Assembly: GCF_030413635.1 (NCBI RefSeq)
Contig: NZ_CP129235.1
Span: forward strand, 2,790,001-2,854,000
Length of the DNA: 64,000 nucleotides
Direction: 5' to 3'
Source: Planococcus shenhongbingii
GTDB lineage: Bacteria; Bacillota; Bacilli; Bacillales_A; Planococcaceae
Positions 38,092 through 48,418 of this stretch are shown one piece after another. The first letter of the stretch is position 1; every line of letters begins with the position of its first letter. The notes beneath the pieces are model-generated. The model was given only the letters and a program-made list of their open reading frames with translations. It was not told the origin of the DNA and ran no database searches. Made by a program: the position numbers and the translations under genes.

Positions 38092-39540
38092 TTATAGAGC
38101 AATGTAATTAGCAGGGTTTACTGCGTTTGTACGTGCACCATTCCATGGACCCACATGAATTTCAAAATGCAGGTGAGATCCGAATGAGCGTCCTGTATTC
38201 CCCATTTTCCCTACGCTTTGCCCTTGAGAGACCGATTGGCCGACAGACACGCCAATAGAGCTTAAATGAGCATAAACAGTTGCATGCGTCTGGCCATTGA
38301 TTGAGTGAGTAACGATAACAACATTCCCGTACCCGCCCATAGATCCAGCATAAGAGATATATCCGCTTGCTGCAGCTACGACATTTGTCCCAACTCCATT
38401 AGCGATGTCTACGCCTTGGTGGAATTCCTGGCCGGCACCGATATCGCGCCATCCAAATTTAGACGTATAACGGCCAGATGCCGGTCGGATAAAGTTCGAG
38501 CTTACAGCTTGCTTCACTGCCGGTGGAGTATAAACAGCAGCCGGTTTTGGTGCTGCTGCTGCTCTAGAGGATGAAGAGTCCGCAGACTTCGAACGTGCCT
38601 CCGCTTTTGCTGCTGCCGCAGCTTCAGCCGCGGCACGTTCTTCTGCTGCTTGTTGGGCTGCTGCTGCTTCCGCTGCCGCTTTTGCTTGCGCTGCTCTTTC
38701 AGCCGCTAATTTGCGCTGGCGCTCTTCTTCCGCTTTTCTTGCCAATTCAGCAAGACGCGCTTGTTCATCCATGATTTGCTTCTCGAGTTCAGCGGTAACG
38801 TCAATTGCTTCTTCACGCTGCTGAACCAAATTCGCTTTTTCACTCGCTAAACGCTTTTGCTCTGCTTGAAGGTTTTTCACTAAACCGGCTTGTTCAGCTT
38901 TTTGGCCATCAAGAGATCCTTTTAGTCCTTCTAGTTCTGCACGGCGTTTTTCCTGTTCAGCCAGTTTTGTTTCCACTTGCGCTTTTTGCTCCGCAAGAAG
39001 TTTTTTATCTTCTGCTTGTTCGCGCATAATTTCGCGGTCTGCATCGATCAAAGTGTTAACTGCTGAAAAACGGTCGATGAAATCAACAAAGCTATTAGCT
39101 CCAAGCAATACATCTATGTAATCTACAGATCCGCCGCTCAATTGAATCGCGCGTGCGCGTTCTTGCAGCAAAGCCGTTCTTTCATCAATTTTACGTTTTA
39201 ATTCTGCAATTGAAGCCCGTAGTTCTTCAATTTCCGCTTTTGTTTGCCCAATCTCGCCTTCAACGCTAGTAATTTTTGCTTCTGTTTCTTTGATTTTCGC
39301 GTCTAATTCATTGATTTGAGCCATAATCTTTTCTAAAGTTGATTGGTTTTCAGAAATTGCGTTTGTTTTTTCACTAATTCCTGAATTCAATTCACTTTGT
39401 TGCTGTTGTGCTTCTTGTTTCTTTTGTTCCAGTTCACTTAGTTTATCAGCATTAGCTGTCGGCACTAAGACCGACAACGCTAATACAGAAGATAAACCAG
39501 TCAACATCCACTTCGACATTGGCTTCGAGTTCAAATTCAT
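38092..39540 (-). CDS. M23-family peptidoglycan hydrolase with long coiled coil (EnvC/CwlO-PcsB-like architecture)
   Basis: Secreted 482-residue protein: signal peptide (cleavage likely after TANA, about 31), a long charged coiled coil (about 32-285) made of Glu/Gln/Lys-rich heptads, an Ala-rich linker (about 286-340), and a C-terminal LytM/M23 domain. Zn ligands are in FHQGVDIAN and HLHFEIH. It is encoded immediately after ftsX. In E. coli (EnvC), Streptococcus (PcsB) and Bacillus (CwlO), FtsEX activates a coiled-coil hydrolase, so this protein is a likely FtsEX client. In B. subtilis this position is held by ctpB instead. Confidence 0.9.
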   Translation of the reverse strand: MNLNSKPMSKWMLTGLSSVLALSVLVPTANADKLSELEQKKQEAQQQQSELNSGISEKTNAISENQSTLEKIMAQINELDAKIKETEAKITSVEGEIGQTKAEIEELRASIAELKRKIDERTALLQERARAIQLSGGSVDYIDVLLGANSFVDFIDRFSAVNTLIDADREIMREQAEDKKLLAEQKAQVETKLAEQEKRRAELEGLKGSLDGQKAEQAGLVKNLQAEQKRLASEKANLVQQREEAIDVTAELEKQIMDEQARLAELARKAEEERQRKLAAERAAQAKAAAEAAAAQQAAEERAAAEAAAAAKAEARSKSADSSSSRAAAAPKPAAVYTPPAVKQAVSSNFIRPASGRYTSKFGWRDIGAGQEFHQGVDIANGVGTNVVAAASGYISYAGSMGGYGNVVIVTHSINGQTHATVYAHLSSIGVSVGQSVSQGQSVGKMGNTGRSFGSHLHFEIHVGPWNGARTNAVNPANYIAL

Positions 39541-39591
39541 GTTCCCCTTTCGGATTTACGTTCATTCTTTCTCTCTATTGTTTATCTATTT

Positions 39592-40476
39592 TTAGACGCG
39601 CAAGAATTTACGAATCGACATAAAGCTTCCCCAAACACCGATAAAGACACCCATTACTAGAATCAAAGCACTCACTTGGTAAATGAGCGGAGTGAAGTTC
39701 AGTATCTGCATCAGTTCGCCGCTTAACTTCGGTTGAACAAATTCAGTGACATTGTAGTATAACGCGGCAACTAATCCAATTGGAATAATGGAACCCAGTA
39801 AACCAAGCCACATGCCTTCTAAGATAAATGGTATACGGACAAACCAGTTTGTCGCGCCCACTAATTTCATAATTTCAATTTCACGCCGTCTTGCAACGAT
39901 TGTGATGCGGATTGTATTTGAAATGAGGAACATTGCTGTGAACAATAATGCCAGGATCAAAATCAATCCTACATTTCGTCCCGTGTTCAGGAAATCGAAA
40001 AGTTTCTCGATTTTGCCTTCTCCATATTCCACGTCTTCGATATTTCCGACTTTCGCAATTTCAGCAGCAACTTTTTCAGTTTGCTGCGGGTCAGCCGCTT
40101 TTACATAGAAAACATTGAACAATGGATTACTTTGTTCAAACAAACTTAATTCGTCTCCAAAATCCAGTACCAAATCCGTCAGTTCTTCTTCTTTTGTGGA
40201 ATAGTCAACTGACTCTACTCCAGGCATATCAGTAAGAATCTGCTCTATATGTTTAGTCCCTGTTTCATCTGCTTCGAGAGAAACAAACACCTTAATTTCA
40301 ACGTCATTTTCCAAATCATCGGCAACTTTATTCAGATTCATCATAATCATTACAAATACTCCTACAAGGAGCAATGTAACTGTAACAGCACTGACAGATG
40401 CAAATGTCATCCATCCGTTACGCCCGAGGCTTTTTAAACTTTCACGGAAATGGCGTCCTAATGTTCTAGCCTTCAT
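39592..40476 (-). CDS. ftsX: cell division ABC transporter permease-like protein
   Basis: FtsX, 294 residues from the ATG at 40476, eight bases after GGGGGTGA; longer in-frame starts run further into ftsE. It has an N-terminal helix (about 22-46), an extracellular domain (about 50-165) and three C-terminal helices in the FtsX/MacB fold. It overlaps ftsE by 11 bases. FtsX transmits the ATPase state of FtsE to an extracellular peptidoglycan hydrolase; the M23 protein encoded directly downstream is the probable partner. Confidence 0.94.
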   Translation of the reverse strand: MKARTLGRHFRESLKSLGRNGWMTFASVSAVTVTLLLVGVFVMIMMNLNKVADDLENDVEIKVFVSLEADETGTKHIEQILTDMPGVESVDYSTKEEELTDLVLDFGDELSLFEQSNPLFNVFYVKAADPQQTEKVAAEIAKVGNIEDVEYGEGKIEKLFDFLNTGRNVGLILILALLFTAMFLISNTIRITIVARRREIEIMKLVGATNWFVRIPFILEGMWLGLLGSIIPIGLVAALYYNVTEFVQPKLSGELMQILNFTPLIYQVSALILVMGVFIGVWGSFMSIRKFLRV

Positions 40477-41152
40477 AACCGTAATCACCCCCGGCCACAT
40501 CACGTACAATTAATCCGCCTTCGATGGCGATAACCCGATGTCTCATTGCATTTACAATTTCACGGTTATGTGTGGCCATTAAAATTGTCGTTCCGCTTGC
40601 ATTAATCTGTTCAAGCAAATTCATAATCTCCCAAGACGTTTCGGGATCTAAGTTTCCTGTCGGTTCATCGGCGATAACCACTTTCGGTTTGTTGACGATT
40701 GAACGGGCAAGGGAAATCCGCTGCTGTTCCCCTCCAGACAATTCATCCGGGAACATTCTCGCTTTATGTTTTAATCCCACCATATCCAGCACGTTCAATA
40801 CACGTTCGCGGATCTTGGCTGGCGATTCTTCAATCACTTCAAGTGCAAAAGCAACATTCTCATAGACATTTAGTCGCGGTAACAATTTGAAATCCTGAAA
40901 TACTACGCCCATTTGACGGCGAAGCAATGGCACTTTTTTGTTTTTTAATGTAGCAATATCAATGCCATCCACTAACATCTGTCCTGAAGACGGGCGTTCT
41001 TCCCGATACATCATTTTGATAAAAGTCGACTTTCCTGCTCCACTCGGACCTACTATATATACAAATTCGCCTTGCTCTATTTCAACGTTCAAGCCATTGA
41101 GAGCAACGATGCCATTCGGATATTTCTTGTAGACATTCTTCATTTGAATCAT
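40466..41152 (-). CDS. ftsE: cell division ATP-binding protein
   Basis: ATPase partner of FtsX, 228 residues. Walker A GPSGAGKST (about 35-43), Q-loop VFQDFKLLP, signature LSGGEQQRISLARS and Walker B VVIADEPTGNLDP are visible. Its 3' end overlaps the ftsX start, the usual coupling for this pair. The 265-base region upstream up to cccB should hold the promoter. Confidence 0.95.
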   Translation of the reverse strand: MIQMKNVYKKYPNGIVALNGLNVEIEQGEFVYIVGPSGAGKSTFIKMMYREERPSSGQMLVDGIDIATLKNKKVPLLRRQMGVVFQDFKLLPRLNVYENVAFALEVIEESPAKIRERVLNVLDMVGLKHKARMFPDELSGGEQQRISLARSIVNKPKVVIADEPTGNLDPETSWEIMNLLEQINASGTTILMATHNREIVNAMRHRVIAIEGGLIVRDVAGGDYGYEG

Positions 41153-41393
41153 TTAATAACCACCTATATTAATTAAGTTTCCCTAAGCTGACTGTTACTT
41201 CAAAAAATCCGGCAGACTCATTATAACATCCTAAACCTATATTTTTATTACAGTTATGTATCAATTAACATCAGACTTTGAAATATAATATTATATAGGC
41301 ATAAAGTTTTTGAGTTTCTAAAATTCAAAACAGTTTAGGTATTTTGAACTTTTTTCTATATAAAGGTGGTTTTTAATCAATAACTGGGCATAA

Positions 41394-41420
41394 GAAAAAC
41401 CGGCTAAGTTAGCCGGCTCA
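41394..41420 (-). terminator. intrinsic terminator after cccB
   Basis: Stem CCGGCTA/TAGCCGG (41400-41406 with 41410-41416), followed by TTTTTCTT on the minus strand, overlapping the cccB stop. Confidence 0.8.
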
Positions 41421-41762
41421 CTTTTTCTCTGATAACCATTTTGCTACTGCGTCCGCTTCTTCACCTTCGATAATGCCTGCTGGCATCGCGCCTTTGCCAT
41501 TTTCTATGACACCGCGAATTTCTTCTTCTGATAAACGAGCTCCTACATTATTCAATGCAGGGAAATTACCTGCACCTTCCAGATTTTCACCGTGACAGGA
41601 AATACAGTTTTGCTGTACCACTTGTTCAGGGTCTACCGAGGTTTCTTCTGTGCCCGCGCTGTCAGGTGTATCAGCAGGTGGCGCAGCTTCATCTCCGCCG
41701 CCTCCACATGCTCCCAGGACTAGAGCAGAACCGAACAGCAAAGCCATTAATTGCTTTTTCAT
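41418..41762 (-). CDS. cccB: cytochrome c551, membrane lipoprotein
   Basis: Small c-type cytochrome of 114 residues anchored by lipid: lipobox LGAC (Cys19), then a Gly/Asp/Pro-rich linker and one haem domain. Haem binding is through CISCHG (about 53-58), and a Met ligand is likely in GAMPAG near 96. It matches B. subtilis CccB in size and position, between ftsE and yvjA. It would carry electrons to a terminal oxidase outside the membrane. GAGGAGG precedes the ATG. Confidence 0.93.
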   Translation of the reverse strand: MKKQLMALLFGSALVLGACGGGGDEAAPPADTPDSAGTEETSVDPEQVVQQNCISCHGENLEGAGNFPALNNVGARLSEEEIRGVIENGKGAMPAGIIEGEEADAVAKWLSEKK

Positions 41763-41812
41763 GCATGGTTCCTCCTCAAATATTTATTCATACATAATAG
41801 AGTATACCAAAG

Positions 41813-42685
41813 TTAGGACCGTTTAAAACCTTCCCCTAGCACTTCTGCTGCATCAGAGACAATTACAAACGCAGAAGAGTCGACACTTTTTACTAATTGC
41901 TTCAACCGGGTAAATTCAGTTTGATGCACAACAACCATAATAATCGGTTTTTCCGTTTCCGTATAGCCACCCGTCGCCGCCAGCTTTGTTACACCCCGAT
42001 CGATTTCTTCGTAAATGGCATCACGCATTTCCACTTGTTTGTTCGTGATGATATACACAAGTTTTGAACGTCCAAATCCAACCTGTACTAAATCGATGGT
42101 TTTCGTGGTTACATACAGACCTACTAAAGCATACAAGCCTTTTTCAATGTCGAAAACAATTGCAGCCGCCAATACGATTAATCCATCTATTAAAGCTACA
42201 CTTGTGCCCAGTGTAAACCCCGTATATTTCGTAATAATTTGAGCTGCCAAATCTGTCCCGCCCGTAGAAGCTTTCCCTCTAAACACAATCCCAAGACCGG
42301 CGCCTACCAAAATGCCGCCAAATAACGCACCGAGCAGCGGGTTCAACGTCCATGGTTCCCAGGAAGCTGTCAAATATACAACGAGAGGCAAAAATATTGT
42401 GCCGACAGCCGTTTTAATACCGAAATTCTTCCCTAATAATATAACACCGGCTATAAACAACGGAATATTAAATGCCCATTGGACAAAAGCCGGCGTCCAA
42501 TCAAACAGCCCTTTTAAAATGGTGCTTATTCCACTGACTCCCCCTGAAGCTACTTCATTGGGCAACAAAAACACGTTAAATGATATTGCAACGATTGCTG
42601 AACCAATAAGGATACTGAAATAATCAGTAAATAAAGTCAGCATTGGATGCGGCTCTCGGCGATTACGCTGTTTTGTTTTGTTCAT
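41813..42685 (-). CDS. yvjA: YitT-family membrane protein (YvjA-like)
   Basis: 290 residues from the ATG at 42685, which follows GAGGAAA at about ten bases; an ATG seven codons upstream lacks a site. The N-terminal DUF161 part holds five to six hydrophobic helices (about 15-195), and the C-terminal cytoplasmic DUF2179 domain has KLVYIITNKQVEMRD and a VTKLAATGGYTE motif. B. subtilis yvjA sits between cccB and prfB as here. The function is unknown. Confidence 0.88.
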   Translation of the reverse strand: MNKTKQRNRREPHPMLTLFTDYFSILIGSAIVAISFNVFLLPNEVASGGVSGISTILKGLFDWTPAFVQWAFNIPLFIAGVILLGKNFGIKTAVGTIFLPLVVYLTASWEPWTLNPLLGALFGGILVGAGLGIVFRGKASTGGTDLAAQIITKYTGFTLGTSVALIDGLIVLAAAIVFDIEKGLYALVGLYVTTKTIDLVQVGFGRSKLVYIITNKQVEMRDAIYEEIDRGVTKLAATGGYTETEKPIIMVVVHQTEFTRLKQLVKSVDSSAFVIVSDAAEVLGEGFKRS

Positions 42686-42873
42686 GATGGCGTTTCCTCT
42701 TTCCATTTAGTGTTCATTAGAATCTTGTCAGAGTATAGCAGACCAAAGCAAAGTTGTGAACTTCATCGGGATAAAGCAAAAGCTGTGCCATAAGCCAAAG
42801 AATGACTTAAAGCACAGCTCTATTTCAATTCATTATAATGGAGACAAAGAATCTTTATACACTGAAATTTCTT

Positions 42874-43978
42874 TTACTGCATTTTTGAACGCAGCAGTGA
42901 ATTGATGAAACCATCAAGATCCCCATCCATTACAGCTTGCAGATTTCCAGTTTCGTAGTTGGTGCGATGGTCTTTTACCATTGAATAAGGGTGGAATACA
43001 TAAGAGCGGATTTGGCTTCCCCATCCGATTTCCTTTTGCTCGCCGCGAATTTCCAAAAGCTGAGCTTCCTGCTCCTCAATTTTCAAAGCATATAATTTCG
43101 CTTTAAGCATTTGCATCGCTTTTTCACGGTTTTTGATTTGAGAACGCTCTTGCTGACAAGTCACGACAGCTCCCGTTGGAATATGAGTAATGCGGACAGC
43201 TGAATCCGTCGTATTAATGTGCTGGCCACCGGCGCCGCTTGCACGGTACGTATCGATTTTCAAATCTTCTGTGCGGATATCGATTTCAATTTCTCCGGTA
43301 AATTCTGGCATTACTTCACATGACACAAACGAAGTATGGCGCCGACCTGAAGAATCGAACGGAGAAATGCGGACTAAGCGATGAACGCCTTTTTCCGCTT
43401 TTAAATATCCATAAGCATTATGACCTTTGATGCCAAGCGTTACAGATTTAACTCCGGCTTCATCTCCCGCCAGATAATCCAGCGTTTCTACTTTAAAACC
43501 GCGCTTTTCAGCCCAGCGTGTGTACATGCGAAGCAGCATAGAACACCAGTCTTGAGATTCGGTTCCACCAGCTCCCGGATGCAATTCAAGAATTGCATTG
43601 TTTTTATCATATGGTTCACTTAATAGCATAGTGAGTTCATAATCGCTTAAATCCGAGATGAATGTTTTCATTTCAGAGCTGATTTCTTCGTGAAGTTCTG
43701 CATCATTCTCTTCACGCAGCAGTTCTAAAGTCATTTCCAGATTTTCCTGTGTATCTATAAAGCTGTGATACGTATTGACAATTTCTTTTAATCCATTCAA
43801 CTCGGATATAATAACTTGTGCTGAATCCTGATCATTCCAGAAGTTCGGGTCAAGCATCATCTCATCCAGTTCTTGAATCCGTGCCTCTTTGTTTTCTAAG
43901 TCAAAGAGACCCCCTAAAGTCCGCCAATTTACTGGCTGATTTGTCGAGCTCGTTGCGGATATCTGCTAAATCCATCAT
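42874..43978 (-). CDS. prfB: peptide chain release factor 2, with programmed +1 frameshift
   Basis: RF2 recognises UGA and UAA stop codons. The gene is in two frames: 24 codons from ATG at 43978, then an in-frame TGA at 43903-43901, preceded by a Shine-Dalgarno-like AGGGGG and CTT. A +1 shift at CTT-TGA-C continues as [10 protein letters not shown] and gives 367 residues, the normal length (1105 bases = 3x368+1). The GGQ motif is in [14 protein letters not shown] and the tripeptide anticodon region is [13 protein letters not shown] lies eight bases before the start. The frameshift is autoregulation by RF2 level, not a mutation. Confidence 0.97.
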
Positions 43979-44001
43979 TTCGTGTTCCTCCTCAAAATAA
44001 C

Positions 44002-44025
44002 ACCGAAGAGCAGATGCTCTTCGGT
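44002..44025 (-). terminator. secA-prfB intercistronic hairpin, weak terminator
   Basis: Perfect 10-bp stem ACCGAAGAGC/GCTCTTCGGT (44002-44011 with 44016-44025) and a loop of four. It is followed on the minus strand only by GTTATTTT, so read-through from secA into prfB is likely. Confidence 0.6.
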
Positions 44026-44063
44026 ATTTACGTACCTTTATCTCGTTAATTCCATGCCAGCCA

Positions 44064-46586
44064 TCAAACTTTCGCTGTAACGCCGTGGCAGTTTTTAAAT
44101 TTCTTGCCGCTGCCGCAAGGACAAGGATCATTGCGGCCAACTGTCATTTCTTTACGGACAGGCTCTTTTTTCTTTTTAGGAGCCGGTCCATCTTCTTTTG
44201 GATTGACCGCTTGGCCTTTCGCAACTTCTTCACGCTCCAGGTTATTGCGGATTTCCGCTTTCATGGCATACTTTGTCACGTCATCTTCGATTGCTTGAAC
44301 CATGTCTTCGAACATAGCAAAGCCTTCATTCTGATATTCACGAAGTGGATCGTTCTGAGCATAAGCCCGCAAGTGAACTCCTTGGCGAAGTTGATCCATA
44401 GCATCAATATGATCAATCCATTTTGTATCGATGGAACGGAGAAGAACAACTTTTTCGAATTCACGCATGCGCTCCGGCGTCATTTCTTGTTCTTTTTCAT
44501 CATAATGATTAATAGCAGCCGCTTTAATGAAATCAATCAGCTCTTCTTGTGTTTTGTTTTCCAAATCTTCCGGTTTGATGATGTTCTCAGGCAGTAAAGT
44601 AGCTCCAATGACATCAACTAATGATTTCAAATGCCATTCTTCCTGCTTTTCTCCAGTCGTATGAGAATGAACCATACGCTCGATTGAACCATTGATCATG
44701 TTTTCCACTAATTGGCGCATATTGTCAGTTTCAAGAACTTCCATACGTTCTTTGTAAATAATCTCGCGTTGCTGGCGCAGCACATCATCATATTGCAGCA
44801 AACGTTTACGGGCATCAAAGTTGTTGCCTTCTACTCGTTTTTGCGCAGACTCAACGGAACGGTTCACCATTTTTGACTGCAATGGCTGTGAATCATCCAT
44901 ACCGAGTTTCCCCATCATTGCGCGCATGGAATCCGAACCAAAACGGCGCATCAGCTCATCTTCCAATGATAAATAGAATTGAGTGACACCTGGATCCCCT
45001 TGGCGACCTGAACGTCCGCGCAGCTGATTATCAATACGGCGTGATTCATGCCGTTCTGTCCCTAATACCGCTAATCCGCCGGCTTCAACAACACCTTCGC
45101 CAAGCTTAATATCTGTACCGCGGCCAGCCATGTTGGTTGCAATGGTAACCGATCCTTTTTGGCCGGCATTCAAAATAATTTCTGCTTCATGGGCATGGTT
45201 TTTAGCATTCAGGACCGAATGCTTGATTCCTTTTTTAGACAAGTAATCTGAAATGATTTCAGAAGTTTCGATGGCAACTGTACCAACCAATACGGGCTGG
45301 CCATTTTTGTGGCGTTCTGCAATATCTTCTGCAACAGCTTTGTACTTTCCGGCAATTGAAGCGTAAATCAAGTCAACACGGTCATCCCGGATAATTGGCT
45401 GGTTTGTCGGAATGGCAATTACATTCATATTATAGATATTTCGGAATTCTTCTTCTTCTGTTTTCGCTGTCCCTGTCATACCGGAAAGCTTTTCGTACAT
45501 ACGGAAGAAGTTTTGGAAGGTGATGGTTGCCATTGTCATTGACTCGTTTTGGACTTCTAATCCTTCTTTTGCTTCAATAGCTTGATGAAGCCCATCTGAG
45601 TAACGGCGACCTTTCATCAAACGCCCAGTGAATTGGTCAACAATTATTACTTCACCTTCTTGAACCACATAATCAACGTCTTTATGCATTGTTACATGGG
45701 CTTTAAGTGATTGGTTAACAGCATGGTTTAAGCGCACATGTTTTATATCAAATAAATTATCAATGCCAAAAGCTTTTTCAACTTTTTCAATTCCTTCTTC
45801 AGTCAAAACCACACCTTTTGTTGATTCATCATAAGTATAATCCTTATCTTTCATCAACAGGCGAGCAAACGCATTTGCCTGAACGTATAGCTGAGCAGCT
45901 TTTGCCGCTTGGCCAGATATGATTAATGGTGTACGGGCTTCGTCGATTAAAATGGAGTCGACTTCATCGATAACGGCAAAATTCAATGGCCGTTGAACCA
46001 TATCTTCTTTGTAAAGGACCATGTTATCACGCAAGTAATCGAATCCTAGCTCATTGTTGGTGCTGTAAGTGATATCTGAGGCATAAGCTTCGCGCTTTTC
46101 TTCTTTCGTCAGACTATTCAAGTTTAAGCCGACTGATAAACCAAGCCACTCAAATAGCTGGCCCATTTCTGTCGCATCGCGGCTGGCCAAATACTCATTG
46201 ACTGTTACAACATGGACGCCTTTTTTCGAAATGGCATTTAAATAAACAGCCATAGTGGAAGTTAAAGTTTTACCTTCCCCGGTTTTCATCTCCGCAATAT
46301 TGCCTTCATGCAGAGCGGCTGCTCCCATAATTTGAACTCGGAAAGGAAACATCCCAAGAACTCGTTTGGATGCTTCACGGACAGTGGCAAATGCTTCCGG
46401 CAATAAATTATCCAAAGACTCGCCTTTCGCATACCGCTCAATAAATACAGCTGTCTTAGCTTTTAAAGCATCATCTGAAAGAGCTGCATACTCAGATGCC
46501 AGCGCTTCTACTCCATCGGCTGTCTTTTCCAATCTTTTTAAATCCCGTTTATTCGGGTCAAATACCTTATTCAATACTCCAAGCAT
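44064..46586 (-). CDS. secA: protein translocase ATPase subunit SecA
   Basis: Motor of the Sec export pathway, 840 residues, nearly the same length as B. subtilis SecA. Walker A is [11 protein letters not shown] (about 99-109), the DEAD-like motif is VIDEVDSIL, helicase motif VI is [13 protein letters not shown], and the C-terminal zinc-binding tail is [14 protein letters not shown], which contacts SecB-like partners or lipids. It is followed by prfB as in B. subtilis and preceded by a 316-base gap. Confidence 0.98.
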   Translation of the reverse strand: MLGVLNKVFDPNKRDLKRLEKTADGVEALASEYAALSDDALKAKTAVFIERYAKGESLDNLLPEAFATVREASKRVLGMFPFRVQIMGAAALHEGNIAEMKTGEGKTLTSTMAVYLNAISKKGVHVVTVNEYLASRDATEMGQLFEWLGLSVGLNLNSLTKEEKREAYASDITYSTNNELGFDYLRDNMVLYKEDMVQRPLNFAVIDEVDSILIDEARTPLIISGQAAKAAQLYVQANAFARLLMKDKDYTYDESTKGVVLTEEGIEKVEKAFGIDNLFDIKHVRLNHAVNQSLKAHVTMHKDVDYVVQEGEVIIVDQFTGRLMKGRRYSDGLHQAIEAKEGLEVQNESMTMATITFQNFFRMYEKLSGMTGTAKTEEEEFRNIYNMNVIAIPTNQPIIRDDRVDLIYASIAGKYKAVAEDIAERHKNGQPVLVGTVAIETSEIISDYLSKKGIKHSVLNAKNHAHEAEIILNAGQKGSVTIATNMAGRGTDIKLGEGVVEAGGLAVLGTERHESRRIDNQLRGRSGRQGDPGVTQFYLSLEDELMRRFGSDSMRAMMGKLGMDDSQPLQSKMVNRSVESAQKRVEGNNFDARKRLLQYDDVLRQQREIIYKERMEVLETDNMRQLVENMINGSIERMVHSHTTGEKQEEWHLKSLVDVIGATLLPENIIKPEDLENKTQEELIDFIKAAAINHYDEKEQEMTPERMREFEKVVLLRSIDTKWIDHIDAMDQLRQGVHLRAYAQNDPLREYQNEGFAMFEDMVQAIEDDVTKYAMKAEIRNNLEREEVAKGQAVNPKEDGPAPKKKKEPVRKEMTVGRNDPCPCGSGKKFKNCHGVTAKV

Positions 46587-46902
46587 TTATAACCGCTCCC
46601 TGCTTAGTGTCCGGCTCACCTATATAGGTCTCCAGATCGCTTTTGCTTTTAGTTTTTAGCTCTAGGTCTTTTTAACTTAGAGACCTTGTACTCTTTAATC
46701 CATGGCAAAAAATCTCATTACTTATTTTAACATTGCTAGTATCGCTGTGCAAATAAAGAGAAACATCACCCAGGCTTGTTTTCCTCTAAAATACACTTCA
46801 TTTTGATTGTTCTGAAAGCATAGCAGACAGGTATTCCCATTTTCCTGATTATGTATTATTTTCAAGCAAAAGAAAAGCCTCTCTTTTAGAGAGGCTTTTT
46901 CA
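46587..46902. other. intergenic region between secA and hpf
   Basis: Holds the hpf terminator and the secA upstream region. An inverted repeat AGGTCT...AGACCT (46664-46669 with 46681-46686) lies about 80 bases before the secA start and could form a leader hairpin. No gene was recognised. Confidence 0.5.
46869..46902 (-). terminator. intrinsic terminator after hpf
   Basis: Stem AAAGCCTCTC/GAGAGGCTTT (46874-46883 with 46889-46898) and a U tract on the minus strand. Confidence 0.88.
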
Positions 46903-47484
46903 TTATTCGACGCTAGTTTCAATCAATCCGTAACTGCCGTCTTTGCGTTTATAAACAATATTTGTTCCATTTGATTCTGCATCAGTAAAGACAAAGAAAT
47001 TGTGGCCAAGCATATTCATTTGCAAAACGGCCTCTTCTTCGTCCATTGGTTTTAAGTCAAATTGCTTTGTTCGGACAATTTTGATGTCATCATCATCTTC
47101 ATCCAAATCAGCATTTGAATCATATGTTGGTCTTGTTTCTTGCTCTGCTATGGCAAACGCCATTCCCATCCCGTCACGTTCACGGAACTTGCGGTTGATC
47201 TTCGTTTTATATTTCCGGATTTGACGTTCCAGCTTGCCAACGATCAAATCGACGGCTGCATATAATTCATCATGCCGTTCCTCGGCACGCAATACTAAAT
47301 TTTTCATTGGAATTGTTACTTCCACTTTAGTTTGGCTGTGGTTAATCGCTTTTAAATTGACCATTGCGGTTGCGTTAGTGCCTTCAGGAAAGTAGCGTTC
47401 AATTTTGTCTACTTTCTTTTCGATGAACTCTCGGATTGCGGGAGTTACTTCAACGTTATCCCCTTTAATATTGAATTGTAACAT
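46903..47484 (-). CDS. hpf: ribosome hibernation promoting factor, long form
   Basis: 193-residue long HPF. The N-terminal beta-alpha-beta domain (about 1-105) binds the 30S subunit, and the C-terminal dimerisation domain (about 130-190, with [25 protein letters not shown]) pairs ribosomes into inactive 100S dimers. Orthologue of B. subtilis YvyD, upstream of secA there too. AGGAGGAG precedes the ATG. A SigB-type promoter about 45-70 bases upstream fits stress induction, as known for yvyD. Confidence 0.95.
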   Translation of the reverse strand: MLQFNIKGDNVEVTPAIREFIEKKVDKIERYFPEGTNATAMVNLKAINHSQTKVEVTIPMKNLVLRAEERHDELYAAVDLIVGKLERQIRKYKTKINRKFRERDGMGMAFAIAEQETRPTYDSNADLDEDDDDIKIVRTKQFDLKPMDEEEAVLQMNMLGHNFFVFTDAESNGTNIVYKRKDGSYGLIETSVE

Positions 47485-47528
47485 GTTAACTCCTCCTTCT
47501 TTTATACCTATCTATACAGTTCTATATC

Positions 47529-47554
47529 TTCCCTTAACTCTCCTTCTTAAAACG
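47529..47554 (-). promoter_or_regulatory. candidate SigB promoter of hpf
   Basis: On the minus strand GTTTTA (47554-47549) and GGGAAG (47534-47529) are 14 bases apart; each is one base off the SigB consensus GTTTAA and GGGWAT. B. subtilis yvyD is SigB-dependent. Confidence 0.6.
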
Positions 47555-47611
47555 CTAAAAGTTTCACGTTCGTGAATTGTAGGTAAATATAGTGACAAGG
47601 AGATGAATTTT

Positions 47612-48316
47612 ATGCTTACAAACAAAACAATTATTATTACAGGAGCTGCACAGGGCATTGGCCGCAGCATTGCCGAACATTTCAAAGCTGAAGGGGCTCA
47701 TGTTATTGGATTGGATGTCAAAGATGTGGAGATTGAAGGAGTGGAATACCGGCGATGTGATGTTGGGAATTTCGAAGAAGTCATCCAGGTATTCTCTGAT
47801 ATCAATAAAGATTTCGGTTCAATCCACGCATTGATCAACAATGCTGGCCTGTCGGAGTTTAAATCGATCTGGGAAATAGATGAAAGTGACTGGGACCGGG
47901 TTCTCGACACTAATTTAAAGAGTGTATTTATCTGCAGCCGGGAAGCTGCCCGTTATATGACCGAAGATATCCGTTCTATCGTTAATATGGCTTCAACCCG
48001 CGCTTTCATGTCAGAGCCTAATACAGAAACTTACTCCGCTTCAAAAGGAGGAATTTTTGCATTGACCCACTCACTCGCAGCCACCTTGAGTGAAAAAAAC
48101 ATCCGGGTCAATTCAATCGCTCCTGGATGGATTCATACCGGTTCTGAAGAGCTGCGTGAAGTTGATCACCACCAACATCTGAGTAAGCGCGTTGGAAAAG
48201 CCGACGACATTGCCCGTGCCTGCCTATTTCTTTGCGACCCAAGAAATTCATTCATCACCGGAGAATGCTTGACAATCGATGGCGGCATGACCCGCAAAAT
48301 GATTTACGAGCATTGA
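47612..48316 (+). CDS. short-chain dehydrogenase/reductase
   Basis: Classical SDR of 234 residues from the ATG at 47612, nine bases after AAGGAG; an ATG three codons upstream overlaps that site. The nucleotide-binding motif is TGAAQGIGRS (about 10-19), an Asp after the second strand (GLDVKD) hints at NAD(H) preference, NNAG is present, and the catalytic Ser, Tyr and Lys are in NMASTRAF and TYSASKGG. The substrate is not indicated. It lies divergent from hpf, at a place where B. subtilis carries flagellar genes. Confidence 0.88.
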   Translation: MLTNKTIIITGAAQGIGRSIAEHFKAEGAHVIGLDVKDVEIEGVEYRRCDVGNFEEVIQVFSDINKDFGSIHALINNAGLSEFKSIWEIDESDWDRVLDTNLKSVFICSREAARYMTEDIRSIVNMASTRAFMSEPNTETYSASKGGIFALTHSLAATLSEKNIRVNSIAPGWIHTGSEELREVDHHQHLSKRVGKADDIARACLFLCDPRNSFITGECLTIDGGMTRKMIYEH

Positions 48317-48319
48317 AAC

Positions 48320-48343
48320 AAGCCTGCCGTTACCGGCAGGCTT
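48320..48343. terminator. hairpin between the SDR and PilZ genes
   Basis: Perfect 10-bp stem AAGCCTGCCG/CGGCAGGCTT, four bases after the SDR stop. Neither side has a strong U tract, so termination may be partial. Confidence 0.5.
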
Positions 48344-48418
48344 AAGGAAAATCGAATTTCGCACTGTCAACATTTTTTGCATGAAGGATAGCTAAAACGT
48401 TTCGACTCAAATTTCTTT

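Noticed and set aside
42874..43978. prfB as a frameshifted pseudogene
   Set aside because: The stop sits in the exact AGGGGG...CTT-TGA-C context of programmed frameshifting, and the joined product has the normal length.
43901..44140. A 79-codon minus-strand frame upstream of the main prfB frame
   Set aside because: Only its last 24 codons are coding, as the first part of prfB before the programmed frameshift; the rest overlaps secA and has no signal.
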